Positions 11,448 to 21,267 of a DNA stretch of 64,000 nt are shown in pieces. Positions within the stretch are counted from its first letter, which is position 1. Each line of letters opens with the position of its first letter. The notes under the pieces are model-generated. The model did no database searches, had not been told where the DNA came from, and was given only the letters and a program-made list of their open reading frames with translations. Source of the stretch: Clostridia bacterium (GTDB lineage Bacteria; Bacillota; Clostridia; Peptostreptococcales; JAAYPU01); the NCBI GenBank assembly GCA_016278615.1, contig JADQBM010000010.1:1-64000 (forward strand). The letters are read 5' to 3'. A program made the position numbers and the translations under genes.

Positions 11448-12737
11448 TTACAATACTTTCTCCACATCATACATTGCAGTTAGCACTTGCCAATTTTGCG
11501 GGAAGTACCTTCCTATTGTCCAGTAGCTCACACCACCCAGGTCATATTCATTTACAAGTCTTAATTTTGCTTCAATGCTTCTTGCGTCTTCAAACCATAC
11601 GATATGTTCTATCCCCGCCTCATCATAATAATTATAGTATGGCGCCTGTGCCGTCTGATCATACTGTATGGCCGCTCCATTTCTAACAGCTCTGTTAACT
11701 GCTTCAACATTAGATATGGCTTGAGCTGCCGTATCCGGTACATAAGGTAATGTCCAGTCATATCCATAATTAGGTATGCCCATAAGTATTTTCTCACTTG
11801 GTATTGCGGATACCGCGTAGTTAAGCACCTTACGAACCTCACTAATTGGAGCAACGGCTAAAGGAGGACCGTAAGTATAGCCCCATTCATATGTCATAGG
11901 AATTACATGATCTGCAAGTGCTCCATGTACGGGGTAGTCATGGGCTTCGTAAAGGAGTCCCTGCTGCGTTGCCGAAATTTTTGGAGCAAGTGCTGTGGTG
12001 ATGGCATATCCCAAAGGTTCAAGTCTTTCTCTTGTTGTTCTCAGAAAATCATTATAGGCTTCTCTGTCCTCAGGATATATATATTCAAAATCTATATCCA
12101 GACCGTAATAATTTTCATTTTCCAATGTTTGGACGATATTATCTAAAAGAGTTTCCTGTACCTCTTGGTCTGTAAGTATGGTACGGGCAAGATCGCTACT
12201 GAAGCTTCCTCCTTCTTCAATATTGGTAATTACCATAAGCGGTGCTACATTTGCCTCTCTGGCAGCCTCAATTAATGGTTGTGCATTAAGCGTGCTCAAA
12301 CTTCCATCAGGCCGCACTTCGTAACTGAATATGCTTAAATAGGTTAGATAGGGAAGTGTTTTTCTTAGTACTTCCATATCAATACTGGGAAAAGTGTATC
12401 CATTTACTTCCATTGATCCGATTTTTTGAATCGGAGAAGGAATATTTATGACTTGCCCTGGATAAATAATGCCACTTTGAGGGATCTCAGGGTTCGCTCT
12501 TAGCAAAGCATCCACACTTACACCATATTGATTTCCTATTGAATAAAGGGACTCTCCCAGCGCAACCATGTGCCTACGGGTTCCATTTGGGATTACCAGT
12601 GTCTGTCCTACCGCCAGTTGATTCTGATTTTGTAGCTCATTGGCATCAATTATATTCGCTATAGGCACCCCATATTGTTGGGCAATAGCAAATACACTGT
12701 CACCAGGTTTTACAACGTATATAACCAATACAATCAC
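11448..12737 (-). CDS. LysM-LysM-GH18 spore cortex/peptidoglycan glycosidase (YaaH/SleL-like)
   Basis: Two LysM repeats (YVVKPGDSVFAIAQQYGV; HMVALGESLYSIGNQYGV) and GH18 core YYGLDIDFEYI. Confidence 0.88.
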   Translation of the reverse strand: MIVLVIYVVKPGDSVFAIAQQYGVPIANIIDANELQNQNQLAVGQTLVIPNGTRRHMVALGESLYSIGNQYGVSVDALLRANPEIPQSGIIYPGQVINIPSPIQKIGSMEVNGYTFPSIDMEVLRKTLPYLTYLSIFSYEVRPDGSLSTLNAQPLIEAAREANVAPLMVITNIEEGGSFSSDLARTILTDQEVQETLLDNIVQTLENENYYGLDIDFEYIYPEDREAYNDFLRTTRERLEPLGYAITTALAPKISATQQGLLYEAHDYPVHGALADHVIPMTYEWGYTYGPPLAVAPISEVRKVLNYAVSAIPSEKILMGIPNYGYDWTLPYVPDTAAQAISNVEAVNRAVRNGAAIQYDQTAQAPYYNYYDEAGIEHIVWFEDARSIEAKLRLVNEYDLGGVSYWTIGRYFPQNWQVLTAMYDVEKVL

Positions 12738-13169
12738 ACCTTCTATTTTTTTATACCAGGGCTTAGAATACTAATCCTCCATTCTTGTAGCGTAAAGATA
12801 AGAACTCAACAGCCTTTGGATAACGATTTCTAAGCTTTAAATGACATATGAAACGTCACCTGAAGCCAAAATCCGTTTATATCCAGTATATGAAGGTCCC
12901 CACAAACGGGTTACACTCCCATGCCAAGGCCTCCTGTGTAACAGCCTCCTGTAGGCATGCATATTGTAAATTGCTGATATTTTTAACACGAGGTGAACAC
13001 TTTGAAAAAAACTGATTGTAATCTCTTTGAAGGTAAAGAAGTGTAATAATATACAATTTCCATTCAAAGAAATGTGAAAAAACTTGATCCTGAGGCCTTA
13101 TGTCTTTTTTAACAAATACTTTTAAATATCGACAAAATAGAATATAATTATTATAATAAACGTTAAAGG

Positions 13170-15020
13170 TTGATGATAATGGGCTTTGGCAAGTATATTT
13201 TATCAAAATTTAATAAATGGATGAAAAATATCACTTTGTTTAACCATGGCTTAATTCCCATGGAAGAACTGCAAACCAAGCTGGCCATGGTTAATGAGAT
13301 AGCTTCTTTTTGTTTTTGGGAATGGGATAATACCTCTCAGAAAATTATCTTTTCATCAGACTCTTGTGATTTCATAGAAGATAATAAAGAAATAGCTATA
13401 AAAGATCTTCATGGTCTTATAGACGCATATGTCACACCGGATGACATAAATCAAATTAAGCAATATTGTAAAAATTTAAAAGAAAATCAAACAAACAATT
13501 CTATAGAATTCTCTTTATTACTTCCTGGTGAAATAAAAAAATATATTCGAGTAAAGAGCCGCACTTTTTCAAAAAATAATATAATAGGCATCCTATTTGA
13601 CCTTACTGAATGGAAAAGCAAAGAACTGTTGCTTGATGAAAGATTAAATTTCGCTGACACGGTAATGGAGACCATTCCCAATCCTGTTTTCTACAAGGAT
13701 AGCAATCTTATATACAAATATTGCAATGATTCTTTTTGCAAATATCTGGGTCTCAAAAAAGAGCAAATTATTAATCATACTATTTTTGAAATAAGGGCCA
13801 AAGAGCTGGCTAATGTGATCCATCAAGGTGATCTTCAATTAATGTCTTGCAAAAGTGCTCTTTCTTACCAGATGGAACTGCCTAATATAGACGGGACAAC
13901 CCATCATGTTATTTTCAATAAAGCTGCATTGCTTCATTCTGATGGTACCTTCGAAGGAATCGTTGGTGTTGCTAATGATGTAACCGAGCAAGTAGAATCG
14001 GAGCAAAAAATTCAGCGCCTTATTAAATTAAAAGACGCTGTTTTAGAAATTAACAATTCTGTCATGGATATAAATGATTTAAATGAGCTGTTTGATTTTA
14101 TTCTTAAAAAAGTCCTGTTTTCCATGGATCATGTAGATTTGGGTTGCATATTGTTACTGGGTGAGGATCGTAGATTTACTATAGAGGCTTCTATAGGATA
14201 CTTAGAATCGGAAGCTAAAGATTTCAACCTTAAGCTGGAAGATTCTATTCAGTGGCGAATCACCAATGGTCATATAAATGAAACCATTGTCATAAATGAT
14301 TTGGACCAGCATAAAGAAACCCAATTCTTAAAAAACAAAACCGGTTTGAAAATTAAATCTTTTATGAGTGCCCCCATTATAATAGACGGAAAATTATATG
14401 GAATATTAAACATCGATAGCAGTAGAAATAATGTATTTGATGAAGAAGATTTTGCTATGATGGAATATTTAAGGCGACAATTGGTCTTTGCAATTAATCA
14501 ATTCAAACTTTATGAAAACATTACTTACCTCTCTGAGCATGATGCAAATACAGGTTTATATAACAGAGGCCACTTTGAAAAGTTGTATCATACAATTAGT
14601 TGCCATGCATTTAAGAATAATGAGACTTTTTCGGTCATATTATTTGATCTCAATGGGCTTAAACATGTGAATGATACTTACGGCCATTTAGCTGGGGATG
14701 CATTGATTTTGCATTTTGCTACTACACTAAAAGATTGGATTAAAGATTCTGATATTTTAGCAAGATATGGTGGCGACGAGTTCATTGCCCTTATTTTTGG
14801 TTCGAATAATAATAGCATCATCGATCGTTTAGAAAACCTTAGGTTGCTTTTTGAAGACAATCCTATCCATCACGAGGACACGCCCATCGTTTGTAGTTTT
14901 AGCTATGGGATAGCGGAATTCCCTTATCACAGCACTGATTATGACCGACTCGTAGAAGTAGCGGATAAGAATATGTACCTATATAAAGGATATTTAAAAG
15001 GGTATAGTGAAAATGACTAA
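13170..15020 (+). CDS. PAS-GAF-GGDEF diguanylate cyclase
   Basis: PAS domains, GAF domain and intact ILARYGGDEFIALIFG. Confidence 0.9.
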   Translation: MMIMGFGKYILSKFNKWMKNITLFNHGLIPMEELQTKLAMVNEIASFCFWEWDNTSQKIIFSSDSCDFIEDNKEIAIKDLHGLIDAYVTPDDINQIKQYCKNLKENQTNNSIEFSLLLPGEIKKYIRVKSRTFSKNNIIGILFDLTEWKSKELLLDERLNFADTVMETIPNPVFYKDSNLIYKYCNDSFCKYLGLKKEQIINHTIFEIRAKELANVIHQGDLQLMSCKSALSYQMELPNIDGTTHHVIFNKAALLHSDGTFEGIVGVANDVTEQVESEQKIQRLIKLKDAVLEINNSVMDINDLNELFDFILKKVLFSMDHVDLGCILLLGEDRRFTIEASIGYLESEAKDFNLKLEDSIQWRITNGHINETIVINDLDQHKETQFLKNKTGLKIKSFMSAPIIIDGKLYGILNIDSSRNNVFDEEDFAMMEYLRRQLVFAINQFKLYENITYLSEHDANTGLYNRGHFEKLYHTISCHAFKNNETFSVILFDLNGLKHVNDTYGHLAGDALILHFATTLKDWIKDSDILARYGGDEFIALIFGSNNNSIIDRLENLRLLFEDNPIHHEDTPIVCSFSYGIAEFPYHSTDYDRLVEVADKNMYLYKGYLKGYSEND

Positions 15021-16396
15021 TTGTTAATTATAATCGTCCTACTTGCTTCATGCCATTCAATATTGTAATCAAACCCTTCAAATACATATCTTAAAGGAAT
15101 ATAAGTTCTCCCCTCTTTTATAAAAGTATTGGTGTCCATCTTAAGTATTTCATTATTTATTTTTATGTAGTCCTTATTTATAGGTATTTCAATGGTTACA
15201 TCATCCTTTCGAACCGTTACACTATATTCGTTTTCATTAAAATGAACATCTGCACCTATCCTTTCAAATGGTTTTCTAATAGGGACCAATGTTCTATTGT
15301 TTTCATCAATAAAAGGTGTTCCCATATTTTCATTTTTATTAAATGTTAATTCATGATTGTTAATAATGAAATACAATTTTTTATTGAATTCATCTTGTGA
15401 CATAGCACTCACTTCATCTATGGTATCATCAATTGCCTTCATAAGGCTTAAGTCATCCATTGTGTCTTCATTAATATCAAAAATCATAATTCCGGATGCA
15501 TTTTTAATTGCAATTCTAGTTTTCTCTTTTATGGTATTGATTCCATTATAATAAGAATCAAGGGGTTCTCCTTCAGCATAATCCCTATACGCATTTTCTT
15601 TGTTTTCTGCTACCAAGTGTCGATATTGTTTCCAACTGGGCCTTGCATAAAAAGGAACGCCTATTACTATTTTTTCTTTTGGTACACCCCTATTAATCCA
15701 ATAGCTTATAGAAGTATTGGCAAACCATACGGGGCTATGTTGCTCATTATTGGCATCATAAGCCATAATATTTATCCAATCGAATTCTTCTAATGTAGCA
15801 TCGGATACTGCTTTTGATACGGCAGGACCTTCTGCTTTCGACCATGCGCCATTAAGTGCTGCTGTTAAGTATTTTCCATTCGCTTTAACGGCTCTACTTA
15901 GCTCTAATATAAGCTGTTCATAGTTTTGAGAAGATTGTCCTAAATCTGGATATTCCCAATCAATCTCAACCCCATCAAGATTGTAGACATCTAAAAATTC
16001 AATGGTATTATCTATAAATTTCTCCCGAGTTTCTTGTGAGGCTGCCATTTTTTCAAATGTTGCGTCAAGAGGAATATTTCGATATGACCATCCACCAATA
16101 GCAACTAGCACCTCAACATTATTTTCATGACTCTTTTCAACTAATTCTCTTAGTTTTTCAGGCTTTTCAATTCCTATTAAAGAACCATCCTCAGCGGGGA
16201 TTAGAAAAGCATATATGATGTGTGTTAACTTATCAAATTGAACATTTTCTATAGGATCATCAAATATTTCCGAATAATATCCTACTACTCTAAAATCATT
16301 ATTGGTTTTGGCAAATATATGGGTTTGTTCAAAAGATACAGACAGAATATATGTAAAAATCAGTGTGAATAAAAAGAGCTTTTTAAATCGAATCAT
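15017..16396 (-). CDS. secreted GH18 glycosyl hydrolase with C-terminal copper amine oxidase-like (stalk) domain
   Basis: N-terminal signal segment; VVGYYSEIF, LDGVEIDWEYPD; C-terminal PLRYVFEGFDYNIEWHEASRTIII. Confidence 0.88.
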   Translation of the reverse strand: MIRFKKLFLFTLIFTYILSVSFEQTHIFAKTNNDFRVVGYYSEIFDDPIENVQFDKLTHIIYAFLIPAEDGSLIGIEKPEKLRELVEKSHENNVEVLVAIGGWSYRNIPLDATFEKMAASQETREKFIDNTIEFLDVYNLDGVEIDWEYPDLGQSSQNYEQLILELSRAVKANGKYLTAALNGAWSKAEGPAVSKAVSDATLEEFDWINIMAYDANNEQHSPVWFANTSISYWINRGVPKEKIVIGVPFYARPSWKQYRHLVAENKENAYRDYAEGEPLDSYYNGINTIKEKTRIAIKNASGIMIFDINEDTMDDLSLMKAIDDTIDEVSAMSQDEFNKKLYFIINNHELTFNKNENMGTPFIDENNRTLVPIRKPFERIGADVHFNENEYSVTVRKDDVTIEIPINKDYIKINNEILKMDTNTFIKEGRTYIPLRYVFEGFDYNIEWHEASRTIIINN

Positions 16397-16509
16397 TTTT
16401 GCAAGGCCTCCTTAATGTATTGTGATAGTGATTACATCTTATATGTTACTATAAAATAATATAAGTATCATAATGTAAATTTTTTCATGTTTTTCCCCTA
16501 TTCGTGAGC

Positions 16510-16580
16510 TTATAATTTTTTCCTAGTCGCAAGACCAATCATACCGTCTCTTTCGAGTTTATGTAAAATAGGATACATAG
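16510..16580 (-). pseudogene. short PadR-family regulator remnant
   Basis: Minus translation MYPILHKLERDGMIGLATRKKL*, matching the PadR wHTH TIYPILHRLEKDGLI core. Confidence 0.45.
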
Positions 16581-16697
16581 TTCAAGCCCCCTTTTGTGAA
16601 TCATCATTGCTGATCATTCAACCAAAAGGGAGCTCTTTTATAGCAATACTTTTAGTATAAAGCATTCAACTTTTTATCTTATTTTGAATTTCCTATT

Positions 16698-16829
16698 TTA
16701 ACAACGATGCCTATCATCACTTACTTCTGCCAGTATTTTATTTAGAATACAGCAAATTGATTTTAGAATTCCTTTAATTTCATCTAATTCTTCTTTGCAA
16801 TCACATCTTGACCTTTCACACGAGCTCAT
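16698..16829 (-). CDS. 43-aa Cys-rich small protein MSSCERSRCDCKEELDEIKGILKSICCILNKILAEVSDDRHRC
   Basis: Strong RBS (AAAGGAGGAATAGT-ATG), complete ORF absent from ORF track. Confidence 0.5.
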   Translation of the reverse strand: MSSCERSRCDCKEELDEIKGILKSICCILNKILAEVSDDRHRC

Positions 16830-17043
16830 ACTATTCCTCCTTTAGAATTTCTTCACCCTGAGCACCATTTATTAATGGTCTCTATTTATCATATTTTAGC
16901 GAATGGGAATGGGTGTATATTTGCCTTCTAATACTTTATTTCTGCAATTTCGTTTCCAAAAACTTTACACTTTTTTATACCCACTGCTGTAATGTTATAA
17001 TCTTCATCAACTGTAATAAATAATATAATTTTACATTTTTTTC

Positions 17044-17071
17044 TTGTCCTAACTGTTATGCTAGATAAAAT
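17044..17071 (+). promoter_or_regulatory. putative promoter of small toxin mRNA (TTGTCC-N16-TAAAAT)
   Basis: -35 17044-17049, -10 17066-17071, upstream of 17129 ORF. Confidence 0.5.
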
Positions 17072-17128
17072 CATATTAGAGAGTTGAATAGGGTGATGGC
17101 AGCTTATCCCTTTAAAGGGGGTGAGCAT

Positions 17129-17194
17129 ATGACAATATTTGAAGCGTTAGTTTTGATGATTGCATTTGCAACTTTAATTAATCGTCTAAAATAA
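17129..17194 (+). CDS. putative 21-aa holin-like/Fst-like type I toxin MTIFEALVLMIAFATLINRLK
   Basis: AAAGGGGGTGAGC RBS; M-x-x-x-EAL-x-LMI-FAT pattern of small Hol_Tox-like peptides; flanking TA architecture. Confidence 0.6.
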   Translation: MTIFEALVLMIAFATLINRLK

Positions 17195-17197
17195 AAT

Positions 17198-17287
17198 GTC
17201 ACCCTACTGCAATAGGGTGACTGAGCTAGTTCTTTAAGCTAATTTTCCAACCCGAGAGCTGACCGTCATGGTTTCAACTCTCTTTAT
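17198..17287 (-). ncRNA. putative convergent antisense antitoxin RNA
   Basis: Minus promoter TTTACA(17316-17321)-N16-TATAAT(17294-17299); ends at hairpin GTCACCCTATTGCAGTAGGGTGAC followed by ATTTTATTTT. Confidence 0.5.
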
Positions 17288-17290
17288 ATT
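17254..17290 (+). terminator. putative terminator of toxin mRNA
   Basis: GAGAGCTGA..TTCAACTCTC hairpin then TTTATATTTATATT. Confidence 0.45.
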
Positions 17291-17294
17291 TATA

Positions 17295-17679
17295 TTATAT
17301 ACAAATGTATATATATGTAAACCAAAATGTCGTATTTTGTGATAAACATTTTAGTATGTTGATAATTAAAATTATTTCCTTAACTCCTAAAATATTTATT
17401 ACTCTTTTCATATTATAGGCAAGGAAAATTAAATCAGCTTCTCCTGCAACTGAATCCAATCCTCTTGTTAAAAAGTATCCTGCATCCATTGTTCTTTTTA
17501 TAGTTCCATATGGATGTTCAACTATCATTTGTCTCTTAAGATACTTATCCATATTTTCTGCTGTCCTGGCATCACAAAGGCGTCGATCACCCTTACTGGA
17601 TTTTCTTCATCTACATAGTCGTCAAGATAACTGGAAACATTTGAGCTTGATTTCTGTTTAACCCTTTAATATATGGCAT
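17295..17679 (-). pseudogene. internally deleted IS1182-type transposase remnant
   Basis: N-terminal MPYIKGLNRNQAQMFPVIL / DDYVDEENPVRVIDAFV (frameshift) joined to C-terminal MIVEHPYGTIKRTMDAGYFLTRGLDSVAGEADLIFLAYNMKRVINILG. Confidence 0.75.
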
Positions 17680-17835
17680 AAATATCACCCTTTAACTTTA
17701 GTTATTTTATATACCTATATTATATCAAAAAACAAACTCGATTCCAGTTATATCAATGGTTCTAAGCTTGTTTTTGTGGTTAATTCTCATACAGCCTGCC
17801 ATCCCTATTGACACACATAATATAATAGTTGTAAC

Positions 17836-19410
17836 TTATTTCAATATTCTTTTGTCTACAAGAACATAGGTAGTATCACCAATTTCAGGAATATATTTAC
17901 CAGACTTATATACAAATTCTACATAGCTTTCATTAACTGTGCCATCTTCAAGTTTTTCTTGAAGGACTCCCCGTACTACATAATACCTATAAGGAGGATT
18001 TGAACTATTTGACACATATACTGTATGCCAATTTGCTAAGAGTGTTTGATTAGGCTTTAATACGGCAGGTTCAATTAAATAAAAATCTTCAATTATACCA
18101 TTTGCCGGACCTATTGCTGTATTATAATATTCAAAATCATAACAAGGCTCTCCATCATAATAAGGGTATTTTTGTAATTCTGTTACCATTTCATCTGTTA
18201 CCTTAGCTGATAACTCAATCACTAGATCGAAAGCTTTATCCCTTTTTTTATAATATTCTTCTGCATCAATTGTCATACTATCATCTGTCTCTGTAGTTGT
18301 CTCATCATTTTCCTCCGTTGGTTCTGATTGACTCTTTCTTATTATCTCTTTATCGCCTAATTTTTCTTCTCCACTAAAGTAATAAGTAGGTTCTTCGCCA
18401 AATGGTGCCGAAACATTAAATGCATATGCCATATTCTGTTTTTCAATCGTTCCGTCTTCTAAGATAGTTTGTAATGCTCCTATTATTACATAATCAGCGT
18501 ATTTTGACATATATGTTAATTTAGGGCTTGTGTAAAATTCTTCATTGTCATCAAATTCATAAATTATATCAAAAAATGTATTATATATCCATCTATGAAT
18601 ATCTGAATCTTTTGCATTAACCTGAGAAATATTGACATCGTGAACATCATTAAATCCATGCCCCTCTTTAGGCTCTCCAAACATATTATCATAATTTTGT
18701 AATATACTAATATCTTCCTCCGTTAATTCCGTAGTAGGCTCACCATACACAACTGTACCTGACAATCCAATATCTCTGGCTTTATCCTCATCAATTGCAC
18801 CCATATCCACAAGCTTTTCAGCTAAGCTTATTTCACTATCCTTTAATTGCATCTTAAATGCTAAATAGCTTACTTTTGCTATATGGTCTCTTAAAAAGGT
18901 ACTGGAATTTAACTCTAAATAATCCGAATCAGCAATCAAGTCATTATTTTTTGCAAACTCTATTGACTTATCCCATGAAAAATCACCGTCTGCATCACTG
19001 TATCCTAATGCCCTCAGGATAAAAGTAAAATAACTATTAGCCACCATTAAGTCATTTGAGCCAAAGGTCGTAGGGCTTGTACCATTGGTCAACTTTTCAT
19101 GATACAGATATCCGACGTAATCACTTGCCCAAGCCGGCACATCTGTAAATGGATGCTCATATTTTTTCTCCTGGGCTTCTTTTTCAGCACCCAATAATCT
19201 TACGAACATTATACTTGCTTCTATTCTGGTTGGTTCCCTATCAAGCTCAAATCCTGAACTGGTTCCTTTAAACACTCCTATTTCTTTTAACTTAGCAGCG
19301 TAATCTTCATATTTAACTTGATATGTATTTGCGTATATTGTTACGGATGTTAATAAAATTGTGATCAATAAGGCAATTAAAAAAGTTATTCTTCTTTTTA
19401 AATCATTCAT
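17836..19410 (-). CDS. secreted S-layer-homology (SLH)-like domain protein
   Basis: Signal-like N-terminus; PFTDVPAWASDYVGYLYHEKLTNGTSPTTFGSNDLM SLH-like repeats. Confidence 0.65.
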   Translation of the reverse strand: MNDLKRRITFLIALLITILLTSVTIYANTYQVKYEDYAAKLKEIGVFKGTSSGFELDREPTRIEASIMFVRLLGAEKEAQEKKYEHPFTDVPAWASDYVGYLYHEKLTNGTSPTTFGSNDLMVANSYFTFILRALGYSDADGDFSWDKSIEFAKNNDLIADSDYLELNSSTFLRDHIAKVSYLAFKMQLKDSEISLAEKLVDMGAIDEDKARDIGLSGTVVYGEPTTELTEEDISILQNYDNMFGEPKEGHGFNDVHDVNISQVNAKDSDIHRWIYNTFFDIIYEFDDNEEFYTSPKLTYMSKYADYVIIGALQTILEDGTIEKQNMAYAFNVSAPFGEEPTYYFSGEEKLGDKEIIRKSQSEPTEENDETTTETDDSMTIDAEEYYKKRDKAFDLVIELSAKVTDEMVTELQKYPYYDGEPCYDFEYYNTAIGPANGIIEDFYLIEPAVLKPNQTLLANWHTVYVSNSSNPPYRYYVVRGVLQEKLEDGTVNESYVEFVYKSGKYIPEIGDTTYVLVDKRILK

Positions 19411-19424
19411 TTAATCAAATCCTC

Positions 19425-19755
19425 CTAATCAGCTTCTATTATTCTTTTATTACCTAATTCTCTTATTTCTTCTAGATATATCTTTGGTTTTCCACCAAGT
19501 ATAGATTCATACCTAAATTCAGTTTCTTTATCTACTTCTTCTAGTGCATCTTCTAGTGTAGTTTGAAGTACATACCTTATCACATAATGACCTTACCAAG
19601 TCACACATGTTAAATTTTCATCAGTAAAAACCTTTTCGTGTTCACTTAAAGTAACTCTATAAATAAATATTTCATATGCAAACTTATGCATATTAGGATC
19701 ATATGGGTCAATTTGATTAAAGCCAACAAGAGGCTCTTTATCTCCAATTGATTAA
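19425..19755 (-). pseudogene. truncated paralog of the C-terminal half of the 17836-19410 protein
   Basis: GFNQIDPYDPNMHKFAYEIFIYRVTLSEHEKVFTDENLTCVTW*GHYVIRYVLQTTLEDALEE..ELGNKRIIEAD* resembles GFNDVHD..YADYVIIGALQTILEDGTIE; in-frame stop at 19593-19595. Confidence 0.65.
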
Positions 19756-20087
19756 TAGTACAAACTTTTTCAATGTTCTCCTCATTAAACAGTAAGATTA
19801 TAGCCATTTATTTATCTTTAGTTTAATACTCTTGCATGTCTCCTATATTAATATAGCATATTTTCCCAAAAATCTTATGCCTAAATTAAAAAAACACATA
19901 CTAATTCGAATACTACCAATAAGGCAAGTATTAAATCTCGTCTATTCATACGACTTATAGAATATGACGAACTATCAATAAGTTAAATTATTAAGATGTT
20001 ATAAAAAACATAAAAAGAAAGGGTATTATAACTTATTCTTCAGCTGTTGCACTAAATTTACGTAAGGCGCCATAGATAGACTTTGGC

Positions 20088-20160
20088 GGGCAGGCACGGT
20101 GACCAGCCCCTACAGATTGCCTATGATGAGATTGCCACGCTATGCTCGCAATGACAACAT
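20088..20160. repeat. REP-like intergenic repeats (GGGCAGGCACGGTGACCAGCCCCTACA and GAGATTGCCACGCTATGCTCGCAATGACAA)
   Basis: Related sequences at 1-60 and 48145-48180 (first type) and at 21268-21294 (second type). Confidence 0.65.
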
Positions 20161-20219
20161 GGTTTTTAATAACACCAATGGAGATTTTGGTACAAAATCA
20201 TCCTTCATTCTCAATTCAT

Positions 20220-21254
20220 TCATATTCTATTAAAAAAATCCATCTGACAATCACTCATTTCTCGACTATAAGAAGGCATTTTAGTTGAGATCTTATTCTC
20301 TTTGCAGAGCATTGAAAACAATTCTTTTAATTTTCCATGCCTGCTCACCCCGCAGGAATAACGTTGGTCATACCGTTTCTCATATTTTTGGCGCAATCCG
20401 GGAAACAGCAAGTCCAATTTTCCATAGTAATAAAGGCGCTGCCTGTCCCTTAGAGTCATTCCAAAGCTGGGGATAATAAATGAGGCGCCATAAGCAGCCG
20501 ACTGAGTTACAATGTTTGAAATGTTTTCTTCATTGTCTTCAATAAAAGGAAGGATAGGCATCATCAGGACCCCCGTCTTAATTCCAAGGGAAGAAAGAAT
20601 GCCCATGGCTTTCAGTCTTTCCGAAGGCAATGGCGCGCCTGGCTCTATCTTTTTTGCAAGTTCATCGTCTACCGTGGTTAGAGTAAAGGCGATACAGGCA
20701 TAGACCTTATTGATCTTATCTATAACATTAATATCTCTTAATATCAGATTGCTTTTGGTACATATGTGCAGTGGAAATCGATGCTCTGCAATAATCTCAA
20801 GACAGCGGCCTGTCAGGTTGTATTCCTTTTCTAAAGGAATATAGGGGTCACTCATGGCTCCAGTGCCGATGGTTCCTCTTTTTCTTTTATTTCTAAGTTC
20901 ATTTTCTAGAAGTTCCGGCGCATTGACTTTTATAATAATGTCATCGAACTGAAAAACTCTTAGCCAACCAGAGGTTGGAGAGTTTCTGTATGAGACCTAC
21001 ATCAAAATCAAAGATTTTAGTTAGGGCTTCAAGTTTTGTATTCTATAGCACTCACTTCTTGAATCGCAATAGATACATTGAAATTGACAGCCCCTATAAA
21101 TATTCATGCCAAAATTAACCCCAAACCAGCTGGAAGGGTACTTCATGTGATTTAATATGGTTTTCGCTTGTATTTCTTCAATCATACTTTGAACCTCTCT
21201 TATCACAACGCTGTTTACATCTATAAATATATTATGATTCCCTAAAATTTTCAA
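20220..21254 (-). pseudogene. SPL-family radical SAM protein gene interrupted by an ~85-bp repeat
   Basis: 21021-21254 encodes GCQFQCIYCDSRSECYRIQ; 20220-20855 and the sequence just upstream continue FDDIIIKVNAPELLENELRNKRKRGTIGTGAMSDPYIPLEKEYNLTGRCLEIIAEH. Confidence 0.8.
20949..21033 (-). mobile_element. ~85-bp two-hairpin repeat element, copy 1 (inserted in radical SAM gene)
   Basis: Minus strand CTTGAAGCCCTAACTAAAATCTTTGATTTTGATGTAGGTCTCATACAGAAACTCTCCAACCTCTGGTTGGCTAAGAGTTTTTCAG. Confidence 0.75.
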
Positions 21255-21267
21255 TATTTACTTATCT

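Noticed and set aside
12837-13206. Two overlapping minus ORFs (76 and 109 aa)
   Set aside because: Fall in a structured intergenic region, no RBS, aromatic-rich translation of AT DNA; not treated as coding.
16928-17128. 66-aa minus-strand ORF
   Set aside because: Covers the leader of the TA-like locus on the opposite strand; no RBS and no domain.
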